This document shows positions 36,443 to 45,875 of a stretch of DNA of 64,000 nucleotides, piece by piece (position 1 is the first letter of the stretch; every line of letters starts with the position of its first letter). The translations under genes were made by a program, and so were the position numbers. The stretch spans positions 186,001 to 250,000 of the forward strand of contig NZ_JAUDRH010000009.1 of the NCBI RefSeq assembly GCF_030381805.1. Direction: 5' to 3'. The notes beneath the pieces were generated by a model. That model ran no database searches and was not told the DNA's origin. It saw nothing but the letters and a program-made list of their open reading frames with translations. The stretch comes from Chlorogloeopsis sp. ULAP01. GTDB lineage: Bacteria > Cyanobacteriota > Cyanobacteriia > Cyanobacteriales > Nostocaceae.

Positions 36443-36922
36443 TTAGTTAAATGCAGAGAATTTGAATGATGAGTCTTGAGTGTGATCTGAATTAAAATCA
36501 GACTTAATTGATTGATGTTCGTTGATTTGAGTAGCTAGCCAGCGATCCGAACTACCACCTCGAATTTCTGTTTTTTTCTTGCCAACTACCTCTAGATAAG
36601 CAAGATCTTTGATTTTGCTTAAGCAGCTTTGTGATTTAGAGCTATCAGTCTTTTTCTCAGAGGGTAAAGCGGCTAGTTTAAGATTTTCATTGCGTTGTTG
36701 GCTAGCTCTCTTGATTTGTGAGTTTTCTTTAATCAATCGGTTATAGGTGCGGTAAGGAATGTAGTGTAAAGGATTGTAGCCAGCAAACCGCAGCATTAAT
36801 ACACAAGCCCAGGAATACTTGCCTGCAAGAATTGCTTCAACTACTTGATCGAGCTGTTCTGGGTTAATTGACTTGTCGAAATTGTTAGTAATGTTCTGAT
36901 GCATGGTATTCGTTGCCTTCAA
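36443..36922 (-). CDS. hetP: Heterocyst commitment protein HetP
   Basis: A 159-residue protein with the HetP-family core at about residues 15-65: NPEQLDQVVEAILAGKYSW, ACVLMLRFAGYNPLHYIPY, RTYNRLIKEN. The rest is a low-complexity basic and Ser-rich tail. HetP acts with HetR in committing cells to heterocyst fate; Anabaena has three further HetP-like genes, but linkage to hetC marks this one as HetP itself. Sixty-six bp separate it from the upstream HlyD-like gene on the same strand, so the two probably form one transcript. An ATG at codon 7 is an alternative start. Confidence 0.9.
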   Translation of the reverse strand: MKATNTMHQNITNNFDKSINPEQLDQVVEAILAGKYSWACVLMLRFAGYNPLHYIPYRTYNRLIKENSQIKRASQQRNENLKLAALPSEKKTDSSKSQSCLSKIKDLAYLEVVGKKKTEIRGGSSDRWLATQINEHQSIKSDFNSDHTQDSSFKFSAFN

Positions 36923-36988
36923 TAAAATAAATCAGTTTGTCAGTTATGTGGTGATTTTGGAGCGCAATTGGAATTTATAAATTACTCT

Positions 36989-38125
36989 CTAGGTTTTTTG
37001 TTCCCTAATTGGTTCCAGGAACAGATCACAAATGCGACGCTGGTAAATGATTTGGGCAGTAGCTGATTGTCCTGCTTTTAAATTGATGATTTGATCCGGA
37101 TCTAGAGCTACTTCAGCCGAATACACCCAACCAAATTTGTGATCAGGTTGGGCATTACCAGAGATTGATACAATTGTGCCTGAGAGAATATTTTGCTCTT
37201 GAAATTCAATGGCGTTCTGTTGTCTGGCTTTACCTTGTGCTGATGGCTGTCTGTACTCATCAGCATCTAGTTTGATTTGTACTTTGTCTCCTTTTTTGAC
37301 AAAGTCTATGTTTTGGTAAGGCAGGCTAATCACCAGAGCAAGGGATGTATCGCTAGAAGTGATTTCACCAATAGATTTTTTGGGTTGAGCTATTGTGTTA
37401 GCACTGGGCTTGTTAAAAGGATTTACAACCCTATCTATTGGAATATTGAGAAATCTCGGTTCTGGTTCAGCCTTAACTTTGTTGAGCAAAGTTTTAGTTT
37501 CGGTAATTTCGGTTTGTAACTGTGCTAAGGGAATTTGAGGAGAAGCAATTGTCTTGAGAGTAGCTTGTTTAGTAGCAACTGTTTGAGTTTCCTTAACTTG
37601 CTGCTTCTTAGTGTCTAAGTTACCAGCCAACTGTTCGGTTTCTAATTTTGTTACCCCTTGACTAGTTTTAACCGCAACCTCAACTGCTTTGTCAAAATCC
37701 TGTGGCTGAAATTGATGAAGCTCTCCTAGTGATATAAATTTTCCTCTGACTTGACCGACTTGTTTAATCTTTCCCGTAAAAGCCCAAGCCATTACAGTCG
37801 CCAAAAAAGCTAAACTGCATAGCAAAACTATACGAGGAAGAACTGAAGGCGTTTGCTCTAGCATTTTCTGTAAGGATATAGAGCAATTACCCGTACTTGT
37901 AGCTGTTGCCTGTAAGGGTGTGGCATTTGTAGGTAGCTTGGGAAACGCTGCTATTGAGGGCAACTTTTGTGATTGCTCCTTAATTATCGAAGCGATACTA
38001 CCTCCACAGATTAGTGCCATTTCGGGGGCTTGATTAGAACAGGGATGCACATCCTGCATATTAATCGTTAAACTCCCTAATTGGCTTGAGGTTTTGACTG
38101 CATTTGACCTGATGATTCTGTCCAT
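36989..38125 (-). CDS. Diverged HlyD-type membrane-fusion adaptor between hetC and hetP
   Basis: A 378-residue protein with an uncharged N-terminal cytoplasmic part, one membrane segment at about 97-117 (LPRIVLLCSLAFLATVMAWAF), then a periplasmic region. GKIKQVGQVRGKFISLGE follows the membrane as in HlyD adaptors, and the end (VALDPDQIINLKAGQSATAQ, then RRICDLFLEPIRE) is the family C-terminus. The coiled-coil hairpin is cut to a few turns and the lipoyl half-motifs are degenerate, so the protein is about 120 residues shorter than usual adaptors. It lies between hetC and hetP, so it may be the partner of the HetC exporter-like protein. Confidence 0.75.
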   Translation of the reverse strand: MDRIIRSNAVKTSSQLGSLTINMQDVHPCSNQAPEMALICGGSIASIIKEQSQKLPSIAAFPKLPTNATPLQATATSTGNCSISLQKMLEQTPSVLPRIVLLCSLAFLATVMAWAFTGKIKQVGQVRGKFISLGELHQFQPQDFDKAVEVAVKTSQGVTKLETEQLAGNLDTKKQQVKETQTVATKQATLKTIASPQIPLAQLQTEITETKTLLNKVKAEPEPRFLNIPIDRVVNPFNKPSANTIAQPKKSIGEITSSDTSLALVISLPYQNIDFVKKGDKVQIKLDADEYRQPSAQGKARQQNAIEFQEQNILSGTIVSISGNAQPDHKFGWVYSAEVALDPDQIINLKAGQSATAQIIYQRRICDLFLEPIREQKT

Positions 38126-38550
38126 GAGCTGACCTAAAATCGGAAACCTGACTGTAGCTTTAGCTTTGATAAGGCAGTGACTGAGGCAAAATTTTACCTT
38201 GAATCATGTCCTTTGACTTGTATGAAAAAGTCTCCGTTTGGCTCTTGGTAGATGCAGTTTGTCCTCGGAAATTTGGGCTGACTCTCTTAATTCAATTACT
38301 TTCCCTGGTCATGTAGATGTTTTGATGTACACCGATACTTAGGAGTGTGTTAAGTAATAATGTTTGTTCTACAAGATCTATGACAAAATAGTCATCCACA
38401 CTATGTAAGAACAACATTTGTACTTATACTATTTTTTCCTTTGATTGTCATCTGCGGTGTTGGCATTTCTTGTAAGTTTAATGCACTGAATTTGTTCTTC
38501 TATTTAATTAAGTATTATACAATTTCCATTTTGTCCACAAGTGTTAAATA

Positions 38551-38576
38551 CTGTAGGGGTTTCGCCCCTCACCTAC
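38551..38576 (-). promoter_or_regulatory. Putative HetR-binding palindrome
   Basis: On the minus strand the sequence is GTAGGTGAGGGG, CGAAA, CCCCTACAG. In Anabaena the HetR site upstream of hetP is GTAGGCGAGGGG, TCTAA, CCCCTCATT. The first 12 bases differ at one position and the GGGG-N5-CCCC geometry is kept. It lies 425 bp before the adaptor start and about 1.6 kb before hetP, and is oriented to activate transcription toward both. Confidence 0.8.
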
Positions 38577-38873
38577 TATTTCTTTTTGGCTTTTATTTTT
38601 CATACCTTTTTAGGAAGTTTTACTATTAACTATGTAAATAAACAGCCTAAAGTCCTGACTATACATATAGTCATCTAACAATTTTAGCCTTCCATAAATT
38701 TTGATAATGTTTTTACAGGTGATGGTGAAGCTTTATCTGTGCTAAACCAGTAAATGGCTTATCTGATAGCACTTTCAAGTTAACATTTGATTGCGAAATT
38801 ACAGTAAACTTGTTGTTAATTTTGCTTAAAAATTAACTAGTTATTTCCGACAAAAAGTTATCAACAATACAGT

Positions 38874-38938
38874 CTTTAAGTAGATTTTTTTCTCTACTGA
38901 CTATATAGGTACAAAAATATAATAAAATCTACTTAAAG
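38874..38938. repeat. Perfect 15-bp inverted repeat downstream of hetC
   Basis: CTTTAAGTAGATTTT at 38874-38888 and its exact complement at 38924-38938 enclose a 35-nt loop. It follows the hetC stop by about 140 bp. It may stabilise or end the hetC transcript, or be a miniature-element relic. Confidence 0.7.
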
Positions 38939-39074
38939 CATAATTTACCAAATAAAAAGTAGCTAATTATGCTTTGGTAGAAATAAAATTTTAAGCAATC
39001 TCTTGAAAAGAGAGTCGCAGTTTATGCTCGTATTTATATGGAATTATTTTTAGTTTATTGATGTAATATTATGG

Positions 39075-42000
39075 TCAGTATAAGTGTGATCGCAGATGTG
39101 ATTGCTGTTGAAATAAGTGGTAATAAAGACTGCGGATTCCCATTAGTTGTTGATGAGTACCTTGTTCAACGAGAATACCTTGGTCTAAAACGAGAATATA
39201 GTCGGCATAACTAATAGTAGAAATACGATGAGTAATAATAAATTTGGTAATAGCTTCATCTGTATAAGTATTGTTGAGATGATTAAATCGAACTAGGTTT
39301 TTGTAAAATCTTTGTTCTGATTCTGCATCTAAATAAGTGGTAGCTTCATCCAAAATTAAAATGCGTGGCTTCCTCACCAGGGCGCGGGCGATCGCTATTC
39401 TTTGTCGCTGCTTACCTGAGAGCATCATGGCTCCTTCTCCCACACGGGTGTTGTAGCCCAAAGGTAAAGCTTGGATAAAACTGTGTGCTTCTGTAAGTTT
39501 GGCAGCAGCGATCGCTTGCTCCAGGGAAATCTCTGAGTTGAATAATGTAATATTTTCTAAAATGGTGCCTGTAAACAAAAAAATATCTTGCGGCACCACG
39601 CCTAATTGATTTCGCAAAGACTGGGGAGAAACATTGGCAATATCATACCCATCAATCAAAACCCGTCCACTGTGAGGACGATATAAACCTACAAGTAAAT
39701 TTACTAAAGTACTTTTACCAGAGCCACTAGCACCAACAACAGCAATTGTTTGTCCTGCTTTTACCTGAAAGGAAATATCTTGTAGAGTGTTAGATTCCGC
39801 ATCGGTATTGTAAAGGAAACTAACATTCTCAAAATGCACATCACCGCGAATCTGGGGTAACTCCAGTGGCAGTTTTTGTAGATTCGCTTCTGGTTGGGTG
39901 GCTAAAACATCATTTAGATGCTCAAGAGAAATTGCTACTTCTTGAAAATCATCCCACAACCCCACCAAAGCCAAAACAGGTTTGACTATACCACCAACCA
40001 TCATACTAAAGGCAACAAACTGACCAACCGACATCTCCTCATTGATCACCAATGTCGCTCCATACCAAAACAATGCCGTAGTACCGAGATGATTGCTCAA
40101 ACTAGTTGCAAGTTGCAAGTTATTTGCTAACTTTTGAGCGCGAAACCGCGTCTGTACCATACTTGTTAAGCGTTCTTCCCAGCGCCAACGCATTAGATTT
40201 TCGGTTGCGGCAGCTTTGACTGTAGCAATACCAGCGACAATTTCTACTAGTGCAGAATTTTGCGCTGCCGATTTGTGCAACAGTTCTCGCGATAAATTTT
40301 TGAGGAATGGATTAGCTGCGACAGTCAAAATCGCAATTAACAGAATTAAACCCACTACCATGCAAGTAAGGCGTAAGTTGTAATACACCATTAATCCCAG
40401 GTAGGCAACCACCATCAAAGCATCTAGGGTGGTAACTATAGCTTGTTTGGCAAAAAACAGTTGAATTTTGCGATTTTCTTGAATGCGAGTAATAATATCT
40501 CCCACCTGGCGCGATGCGAAAAACTGCAATGGCAAGCGCAATATGTGGCTCATAAAACTGCTGAGTTCAGCAAGATCCATATGGTTGGAGAGATAATCGA
40601 GTAGGTATTGGCGTACTGCTTGGATGGTAATTCGCCAAAAGCCGAAAAACAGGAAACAAATAGCAAAAACATTCAGAGCAAGCAAACTTTTGTATGGCAA
40701 TACTCGATCCAGCACAACTTGGCTAATTATGGGAACTGCTAGTGCAAAAACTTGTAGCAGTACTGAAGCCAGAATTATTTGCCCCAGTAGCTGGCGTTGA
40801 TGCCAAAATGTATACCAAAAGCTACCAAAAGAAGTTTTTTTACTTTGTTTGGCTTCGAGACGTTCAGTAGGAAATAAAAGCAGTGCATATCCTGTCCAAT
40901 TTGCTTCAAACTCTGCTTTGTGTAGCGATCGCTTACCGATTGCCGGATCGGAAATTAACACGCGATCGCCTTTGACTCGCCAAACAACCACAAAGTGAAT
41001 TCCTTGCCAGTGAGCAATCCATGGTTTGGCTTGCAACTCTAGCTTGCTCAATGAAGCTCTGACTGGTAATGTATCATATCCCACAACTTCTGCTGCATCT
41101 GCTAAAGCAGTTAAAGATGTACCTGTGCGGTTGGTTTGTGCAAAGTTTCGCAGCGTAGTCAAGCTCAAGCGTTTACCCCAATAAAGGCTAATCATTGCCA
41201 AACACGCTGCACCGCAATCTGATGAATCTTGCTGCCCAATAAAAGGATAGCGACGCCAAAACCTTTTAGCCAAGCGATGCTGGTTTCTAGTTACACAAAA
41301 GTCAATCTCTGTTGATGAGAGTGCTTTTGTATCCTCTAGATTACCCGTGTCCCCTTGTCCCCTTGCCCCCGTGTCCTCTTTTCCCTTGTCCTGTTCTTCC
41401 TGTCTGGTGAGAGATATTTCTGGAGCGATCGCAGCTACTGATTCCCAATTTTCTTTAGAAACATGGTATGTTACGAGTTCTGTTCCAGCAGTCCAATTTG
41501 GAATTGCGAGATTAGGGTTGTCCCAACTTTCTCCTACCATTGGTGGTTGAGTTTCTGTGGAAGAACTGCTAATCTTTCCATGTACCAACCAAAAGCGTCC
41601 CTCTAAAGAAGAAGTTACTTCTACCAAAGATGAGCCAGCACTTATCTTTGTTTTTACTAAGTGAGATACAAGCTTTTGTAAAGTATGACTGGTGTGTGAA
41701 CGTAATTCAGTAGCAGTTTTGAAGAAAATTAACGCTTGTCGCTCATAAGTAGCTTGTTGTAAATAATCATTCAAATCGGGAAGCTGCTCTAACCACTGTT
41801 TGAGACTATCCAAGCAAATATATGCTATGAAACCATCACTAGCTGCAACTGCCCGGTAAGGTAAAGGCTGATAGTAGAATAAATCATCTACTCCAAAGGT
41901 TTGCTCTGCCAATAGTAAGTGAGTTGATACTTCTCGCCCAATGCTTGTGTCAAATCCCAAAAGCCGCACTCTACCTTTACAAACCAGGAAAAGAAAATTT

Positions 42001-42341
42001 CTACTATCTTCTATTTGTTGATCGGGAGTATAACTAGCTAAATCATCACCTAGTTGAAACTCATGCATCACCCAAATTTGACTAAAGTCCGATAGAAGGA
42101 TTGAATTTCCTGCGACTCTCCTTAAAAACTTTAGGATAGTCATTTGTGGAGTGGGAGAGCGTTGGTTAGTTGTACAAACCTGCTCTCGTTGAACTCCTGA
42201 CGATGAGTACGAGTTCATTGTTTTGATATCTGTGTAAGCTGATGAATTTAGTTTTTGAAGCGTATATTTGCATTTCAGACAGTTCAAAACTTCTTTGATT
42301 GAAGCACTTTGCCTCATAATAATAACTTTTGAAAAGCACAT
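39075..42341 (-). CDS. hetC: HetC: C39-peptidase ABC-transporter-like protein of heterocyst differentiation
   Basis: A 1088-residue protein: cyclic-nucleotide-binding-like folds at about 85-310, a low-complexity linker at 312-345, a C39 peptidase domain at about 365-490 with Gln371, Cys376, His449 and Asp465, six membrane helices at about 515-790, and an ATPase domain at about 830-1085 with Walker A GASGSGKST (870-878), Walker B ILILDE (994-999) and switch His1038. The signature loop reads LSGKQ (974-978) instead of LSGGQ. Anabaena HetC has this architecture and is needed for early heterocyst differentiation. No ribosome-binding site marks the first ATG; codons 9 and 42 are alternatives. Adjacent to the adaptor and hetP. 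Confidence 0.9.
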   Translation of the reverse strand: MCFSKVIIMRQSASIKEVLNCLKCKYTLQKLNSSAYTDIKTMNSYSSSGVQREQVCTTNQRSPTPQMTILKFLRRVAGNSILLSDFSQIWVMHEFQLGDDLASYTPDQQIEDSRNFLFLVCKGRVRLLGFDTSIGREVSTHLLLAEQTFGVDDLFYYQPLPYRAVAASDGFIAYICLDSLKQWLEQLPDLNDYLQQATYERQALIFFKTATELRSHTSHTLQKLVSHLVKTKISAGSSLVEVTSSLEGRFWLVHGKISSSSTETQPPMVGESWDNPNLAIPNWTAGTELVTYHVSKENWESVAAIAPEISLTRQEEQDKGKEDTGARGQGDTGNLEDTKALSSTEIDFCVTRNQHRLAKRFWRRYPFIGQQDSSDCGAACLAMISLYWGKRLSLTTLRNFAQTNRTGTSLTALADAAEVVGYDTLPVRASLSKLELQAKPWIAHWQGIHFVVVWRVKGDRVLISDPAIGKRSLHKAEFEANWTGYALLLFPTERLEAKQSKKTSFGSFWYTFWHQRQLLGQIILASVLLQVFALAVPIISQVVLDRVLPYKSLLALNVFAICFLFFGFWRITIQAVRQYLLDYLSNHMDLAELSSFMSHILRLPLQFFASRQVGDIITRIQENRKIQLFFAKQAIVTTLDALMVVAYLGLMVYYNLRLTCMVVGLILLIAILTVAANPFLKNLSRELLHKSAAQNSALVEIVAGIATVKAAATENLMRWRWEERLTSMVQTRFRAQKLANNLQLATSLSNHLGTTALFWYGATLVINEEMSVGQFVAFSMMVGGIVKPVLALVGLWDDFQEVAISLEHLNDVLATQPEANLQKLPLELPQIRGDVHFENVSFLYNTDAESNTLQDISFQVKAGQTIAVVGASGSGKSTLVNLLVGLYRPHSGRVLIDGYDIANVSPQSLRNQLGVVPQDIFLFTGTILENITLFNSEISLEQAIAAAKLTEAHSFIQALPLGYNTRVGEGAMMLSGKQRQRIAIARALVRKPRILILDEATTYLDAESEQRFYKNLVRFNHLNNTYTDEAITKFIITHRISTISYADYILVLDQGILVEQGTHQQLMGIRSLYYHLFQQQSHLRSHLY

Positions 42342-43059
42342 CTTTTTTTATTTTTCATCACTGCTCGCTTCCTTTTGATTTGTGTTATTGCTTTTTCTAC
42401 TACGAAGGTTTAAAAGTTCCATTGTCCAATGCTTAATACCCAGTTATTTTGAATAGTTTTTCATCAAAATTGCTAAAATTAGCTGTTTTTCATGTGTGTT
42501 AGTAAGCATTGCTATTTAAGTAAAAAATATTCTCTTTTAAAGAAAAAAGAGAAATTCATATTTACGCAAAAAAGATGAGAAATAGAGTGTTGATGTCATA
42601 ACTTGTTAACATTTAAATTTTTTACTGGTAATAATTGCTAATGTCCCTAGAGCTACAAGTAAAATACTGATTCGGAAACAGAAAATTTTGAGATGGAGAC
42701 TTCAAAACCAAAATTGAACTCGTTGTTTGTATTAGCTCTTCCGGAAAAATCACCAGAATCATTAGTTAACTTTGTTACGTTTATACTGAGGAAAATTTTG
42801 CTGTACTACCACTTTTTCAGTAAAATACAACATAATAGTTGTCCGAAAAAGCAGCCAGATAAAAGAGATTAGTTACTATTGTTTGAGAATTCATATTAGT
42901 CAATTACAATCAATTGCAATGAAAAACCGGACTTTTATGCCCGGGCGATCAAAAAAATCTTGGGAGTGGGAGACAAGGAGACAAGGGAACAAGGAGAATA
43001 ACAAACATTTTCCCAATCCTATTCTCTGTTCCCTATTCCCTTTTAATAATGACCAATGA
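42342..43059. promoter_or_regulatory. Upstream region of hetC
   Basis: A 718-bp AT-rich region that should carry the hetC promoter. In Anabaena hetC transcription depends on NtcA (GTA-N8-TAC). I checked each GTA here and found only a near match, GTAAGCATTGCTAT at 42502-42515. At 42531-42553 there is a short dyad CTCTTTT/AAAAGAG. Near 43040-43075 tandem ATGACTA repeats reach the stop of the GH116 gene. Confidence 0.5.
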
Positions 43060-45474
43060 CTAATGACTAATGACTAAATAAATTCCCCAAATTGCCATTG
43101 CCCGTAGATAAGTACTGGCACGAAAAGTTCCAACCGCAGTAATAGCTTCAGGTGTACGGAATTGTAGCCCATTGTCATAAATTTGTTGGACTACCGCTTT
43201 TGTTAGATTCATGGCTTCATCTTTCATTCCCATTTGCACTAAAAATGCTGCCAAACCAAAATTTATCCCTGTCCACACTTCTAAAGGATGGGTAGCTTGA
43301 GGATTTTCTGGTGAACCATCACGCTTGAGTCCGTTAGCAGCACCAAACTTGCCATGATTAAACTTGAGAAAGCAAGCATCGTAAATAGTTTTCAAAGCAG
43401 ACAAAGCGCGATCGCTCCCAACAATATCAGGCAACCCCAACAAACGTGCATAGAATTGTCCGCACAATTGATCTGCCATCACTACATCCGAGCCACTGTC
43501 ACTGTCGAGTCTGTAATACTGCCCATTCCAAAGTTTCTCTTCATAGATTGGGCGAGATTGTTTTAACCATGCTTCGTAGATAGATTTTTGCTCTAATAGC
43601 TTTTGTGTATTTTCTGTACCTTGACCTTTTGTCATCAAAACATCACAAATTGCGATCGCAGCTTCCAAAGCTGCCAACCACAACCCACCGCAATAAGCAC
43701 TTACTCCCCATAGTCGCCAGTCATCAAAAGTTTGATCGGGCGCACCGGAATTTTCCGGAATTCCATCTCCATCTTTGTCAAAAGTCTTTAGATAGTTGAG
43801 GGTTTCCACAATGGCATTCCAGCAGTCTGCCAGAAATTGCACATCATCCGCACCAGTGAGGAGAAAATCGCGGTATACCTGCAAAACAAAGTCACTACCT
43901 AAATCTTTCCACAGATTACAATCTTGGTAGCTCGTGTAATTTGTCTTTTCCCAAACGTGTTCATTGGGAGCGCCCAAGTCGTGAGGCGTTGCACCTGCTA
44001 CCTTGCGAACAGCCATAGGGCTTTCTGCGCCAATGGTGTAATAGTAGCCAATAACGCGGCGGCGATCGTCACTTTTAGGAATCGCCCGTGCAAAAGCACG
44101 AATTACAGCTTTCTCCAACTCTGGGAAAAGTATTAACAGTCCAAAAGAACCATATAATCTGACATCAAGACTCTCGTACCAGCGATAGTCCAAGCATTCT
44201 AGCACTGCAAATTGACCAATTGGATCACGCTCTGATGCTGCACTCCAAAGAGTACCGCCAGCAGTAAGATCGTAAAGCTCATTAAATAAAGCTATTTTGA
44301 ACCAGTCTGGTAAGTCTGCACGCTCAAGAATAGGTTGTTGCCAAGCTTGAATCTGCTGTTGCCAGATTTGATATTGTTGTAGCGCAGTAGATGCGATCGC
44401 CCAAGCATTCTTGCCGTTATTACCAAAAAAGTCTGTATATCTGCGGTCATATTTAATGCCAGCCGCAAATTCAGTCACAGGAAAATCCCACGTCAGAACA
44501 AAAGGAATTTGCAATGTTGCACCTGGCTGCACAGTGAAGCGCACAGCAAGTGCTGCTCCTATCTGCTCATCTTCCTTTGCTGGAGTTTTATTTATATAGT
44601 TAGGCAGAGAACCATTTTGTGCAAAGCTTTCCCATACATCTTCACCCGTACCAACTGGATTCCAACGGCTGTGGTGAAAGATTTCCATATTCGGATCTTT
44701 GCGTGTGGCAATACACCACTGTCCCTCTCCTTCTTCAACTGCTTCGCCTATACCTAAGCGATCTAAAATACAGCCGATATATTCAGTATCTTCAAAGAAC
44801 TCGTTAAAATTATCCTTACTTTCATTCAAGCGCGGCTGATATTCGTACACTGGGCTACCATCATCCCGCAACCTTATCTCCGGAGATTTCAAGGCATTAG
44901 TAAACCAACCTACCATATTCTGCCAGGTGAGCATAATACTCAAAGTAATAGGTGCATTTGTCGGGTTACGTACAGTCCACAGAAATACCGCCACAGGATA
45001 GCTAGTTTCTTGGTAGTTATTCGCCCAAATAGGCGAAAATTGCTCGCAGGTTAACTGGGTATTATATACCCCTTCATAAACAAACCAACTGCGGGGATAA
45101 AGAGCATGGTAAGTACCACTTACGCCGTCTTTACTTGTTGAATACCACTGCCATGCTTGCAGGCTGCTATCTTCCGGAGCTTCTGTACACAGAGCATAAG
45201 CTTGGGAAGATGTGCCATCTGACTCAAATACACTGAATTGACAGGCGGGAATATTTTTGAAGATATGTTCGCCACCGTCGATATGCCACAGATTAAAATC
45301 TCCCCGCGAAGAACGGCCGATACAACCCGCACCAAAACCGCCTAAAGGCATTCCATGCCAAGGCCCATCATCAACATTACTAGCATAGCGGACGGTGTAG
45401 GGCTTGTCCCAACCTAAACCAATGGGACGACTCCAAGTACAGGAAGGAATTTGCGGAGAGGATTGATTTGTCAT
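43060..45474 (-). CDS. GH116 family beta-glucosidase/glucosylceramidase
   Basis: About 804 residues from the ATG at 45474; the frame stays open to a TTG at 45537, which would add 21. It has the GBA2-like N-terminal beta-sandwich (PLGGFGAGCIGRSSRGDFNLWHIDGGEH) and the (alpha/alpha)6 catalytic domain. The nucleophile Glu is probably in the YESLDVRLYGSF segment and the acid/base Asp in PDQTFDDW, as in Thermoanaerobacterium GH116. It hydrolyses beta-glucosides, possibly glucosyl-lipids; heterocyst glycolipids are a tempting but untested substrate given the neighbouring het genes. No signal peptide. The last five codons are made of the ATGACTA repeat. Confidence 0.85.
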   Translation of the reverse strand: MTNQSSPQIPSCTWSRPIGLGWDKPYTVRYASNVDDGPWHGMPLGGFGAGCIGRSSRGDFNLWHIDGGEHIFKNIPACQFSVFESDGTSSQAYALCTEAPEDSSLQAWQWYSTSKDGVSGTYHALYPRSWFVYEGVYNTQLTCEQFSPIWANNYQETSYPVAVFLWTVRNPTNAPITLSIMLTWQNMVGWFTNALKSPEIRLRDDGSPVYEYQPRLNESKDNFNEFFEDTEYIGCILDRLGIGEAVEEGEGQWCIATRKDPNMEIFHHSRWNPVGTGEDVWESFAQNGSLPNYINKTPAKEDEQIGAALAVRFTVQPGATLQIPFVLTWDFPVTEFAAGIKYDRRYTDFFGNNGKNAWAIASTALQQYQIWQQQIQAWQQPILERADLPDWFKIALFNELYDLTAGGTLWSAASERDPIGQFAVLECLDYRWYESLDVRLYGSFGLLILFPELEKAVIRAFARAIPKSDDRRRVIGYYYTIGAESPMAVRKVAGATPHDLGAPNEHVWEKTNYTSYQDCNLWKDLGSDFVLQVYRDFLLTGADDVQFLADCWNAIVETLNYLKTFDKDGDGIPENSGAPDQTFDDWRLWGVSAYCGGLWLAALEAAIAICDVLMTKGQGTENTQKLLEQKSIYEAWLKQSRPIYEEKLWNGQYYRLDSDSGSDVVMADQLCGQFYARLLGLPDIVGSDRALSALKTIYDACFLKFNHGKFGAANGLKRDGSPENPQATHPLEVWTGINFGLAAFLVQMGMKDEAMNLTKAVVQQIYDNGLQFRTPEAITAVGTFRASTYLRAMAIWGIYLVISH

Positions 45475-45875
45475 CGCCTCTATTAATAGCGTGCAGTCAC
45501 GATAATGAAGACTAGCGCGATGTGTAAAATTTCTCAAGTCTACTGTTAGGAAATTTACACTTCACTTCCATATAAGAGTTGTTGTTTTTTTGTGCGATCG
45601 CGCTCTCACCATCGCTGTATATTTCTCATATAGCATCTAGAAATTCAATCCGATGCGCCAAAGTCAGCCCAAGGATGAATCCTTTACTAGTTTTAATCAC
45701 AACTGTGCGAGTGAAGTAGTTCCTTTACCTCTCCAGACGCGAAAACTCCAGGGTATACGCCATTGGTCAACAACCTAAGTATAGGAGCGAGATTTGTTGA
45801 TAAGGTGAAAAACAAAAGTTACCTACCAAAATCCGGACATCTAGTAGGTAGCCTCAGTCAGTTTTTGGTCTGACT
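45475..45875. other. Spacer between HTH-ClpN gene and GH116 gene
   Basis: About 400 bp with a GCGATCGCGCTC (HIP1) site near 45595 and the terminator hairpin at 45820-45850. The GH116 promoter should lie here. Nothing else recognisable. Confidence 0.5.
45820..45850 (-). terminator. Terminator of the HTH-ClpN gene
   Basis: Arms TACCTAC and GTAGGTA with a 17-nt loop lie 25 bp after the stop. On the minus strand the stem is followed by ACTTTTGTTTTTC. Confidence 0.6.

Larger units (their letters stand above)
38126..39074. other. Intergenic region hetC to adaptor gene
   Basis: A 949-bp AT-rich region on the hetC transcript strand. It carries the HetR-type palindrome (38551-38576), a perfect 15-bp inverted repeat (38874-38938) and a small palindrome GACTAT...ATAGTC at 38658-38673. 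An open frame over the HetR-type site on the plus strand has no coding character. Confidence 0.6.

Noticed and set aside
38441..38629. 62-codon plus-strand frame between hetC and the adaptor
   Set aside because: It overlaps the HetR-type palindrome, is rich in Phe/Tyr from AT-rich DNA, and has no ribosome-binding site or known similarity.
42502..42515. NtcA-like site GTAAGCATTGCTAT upstream of hetC
   Set aside because: The second half is TAT rather than TAC and no well-placed -10 box follows, so it is only a near match.
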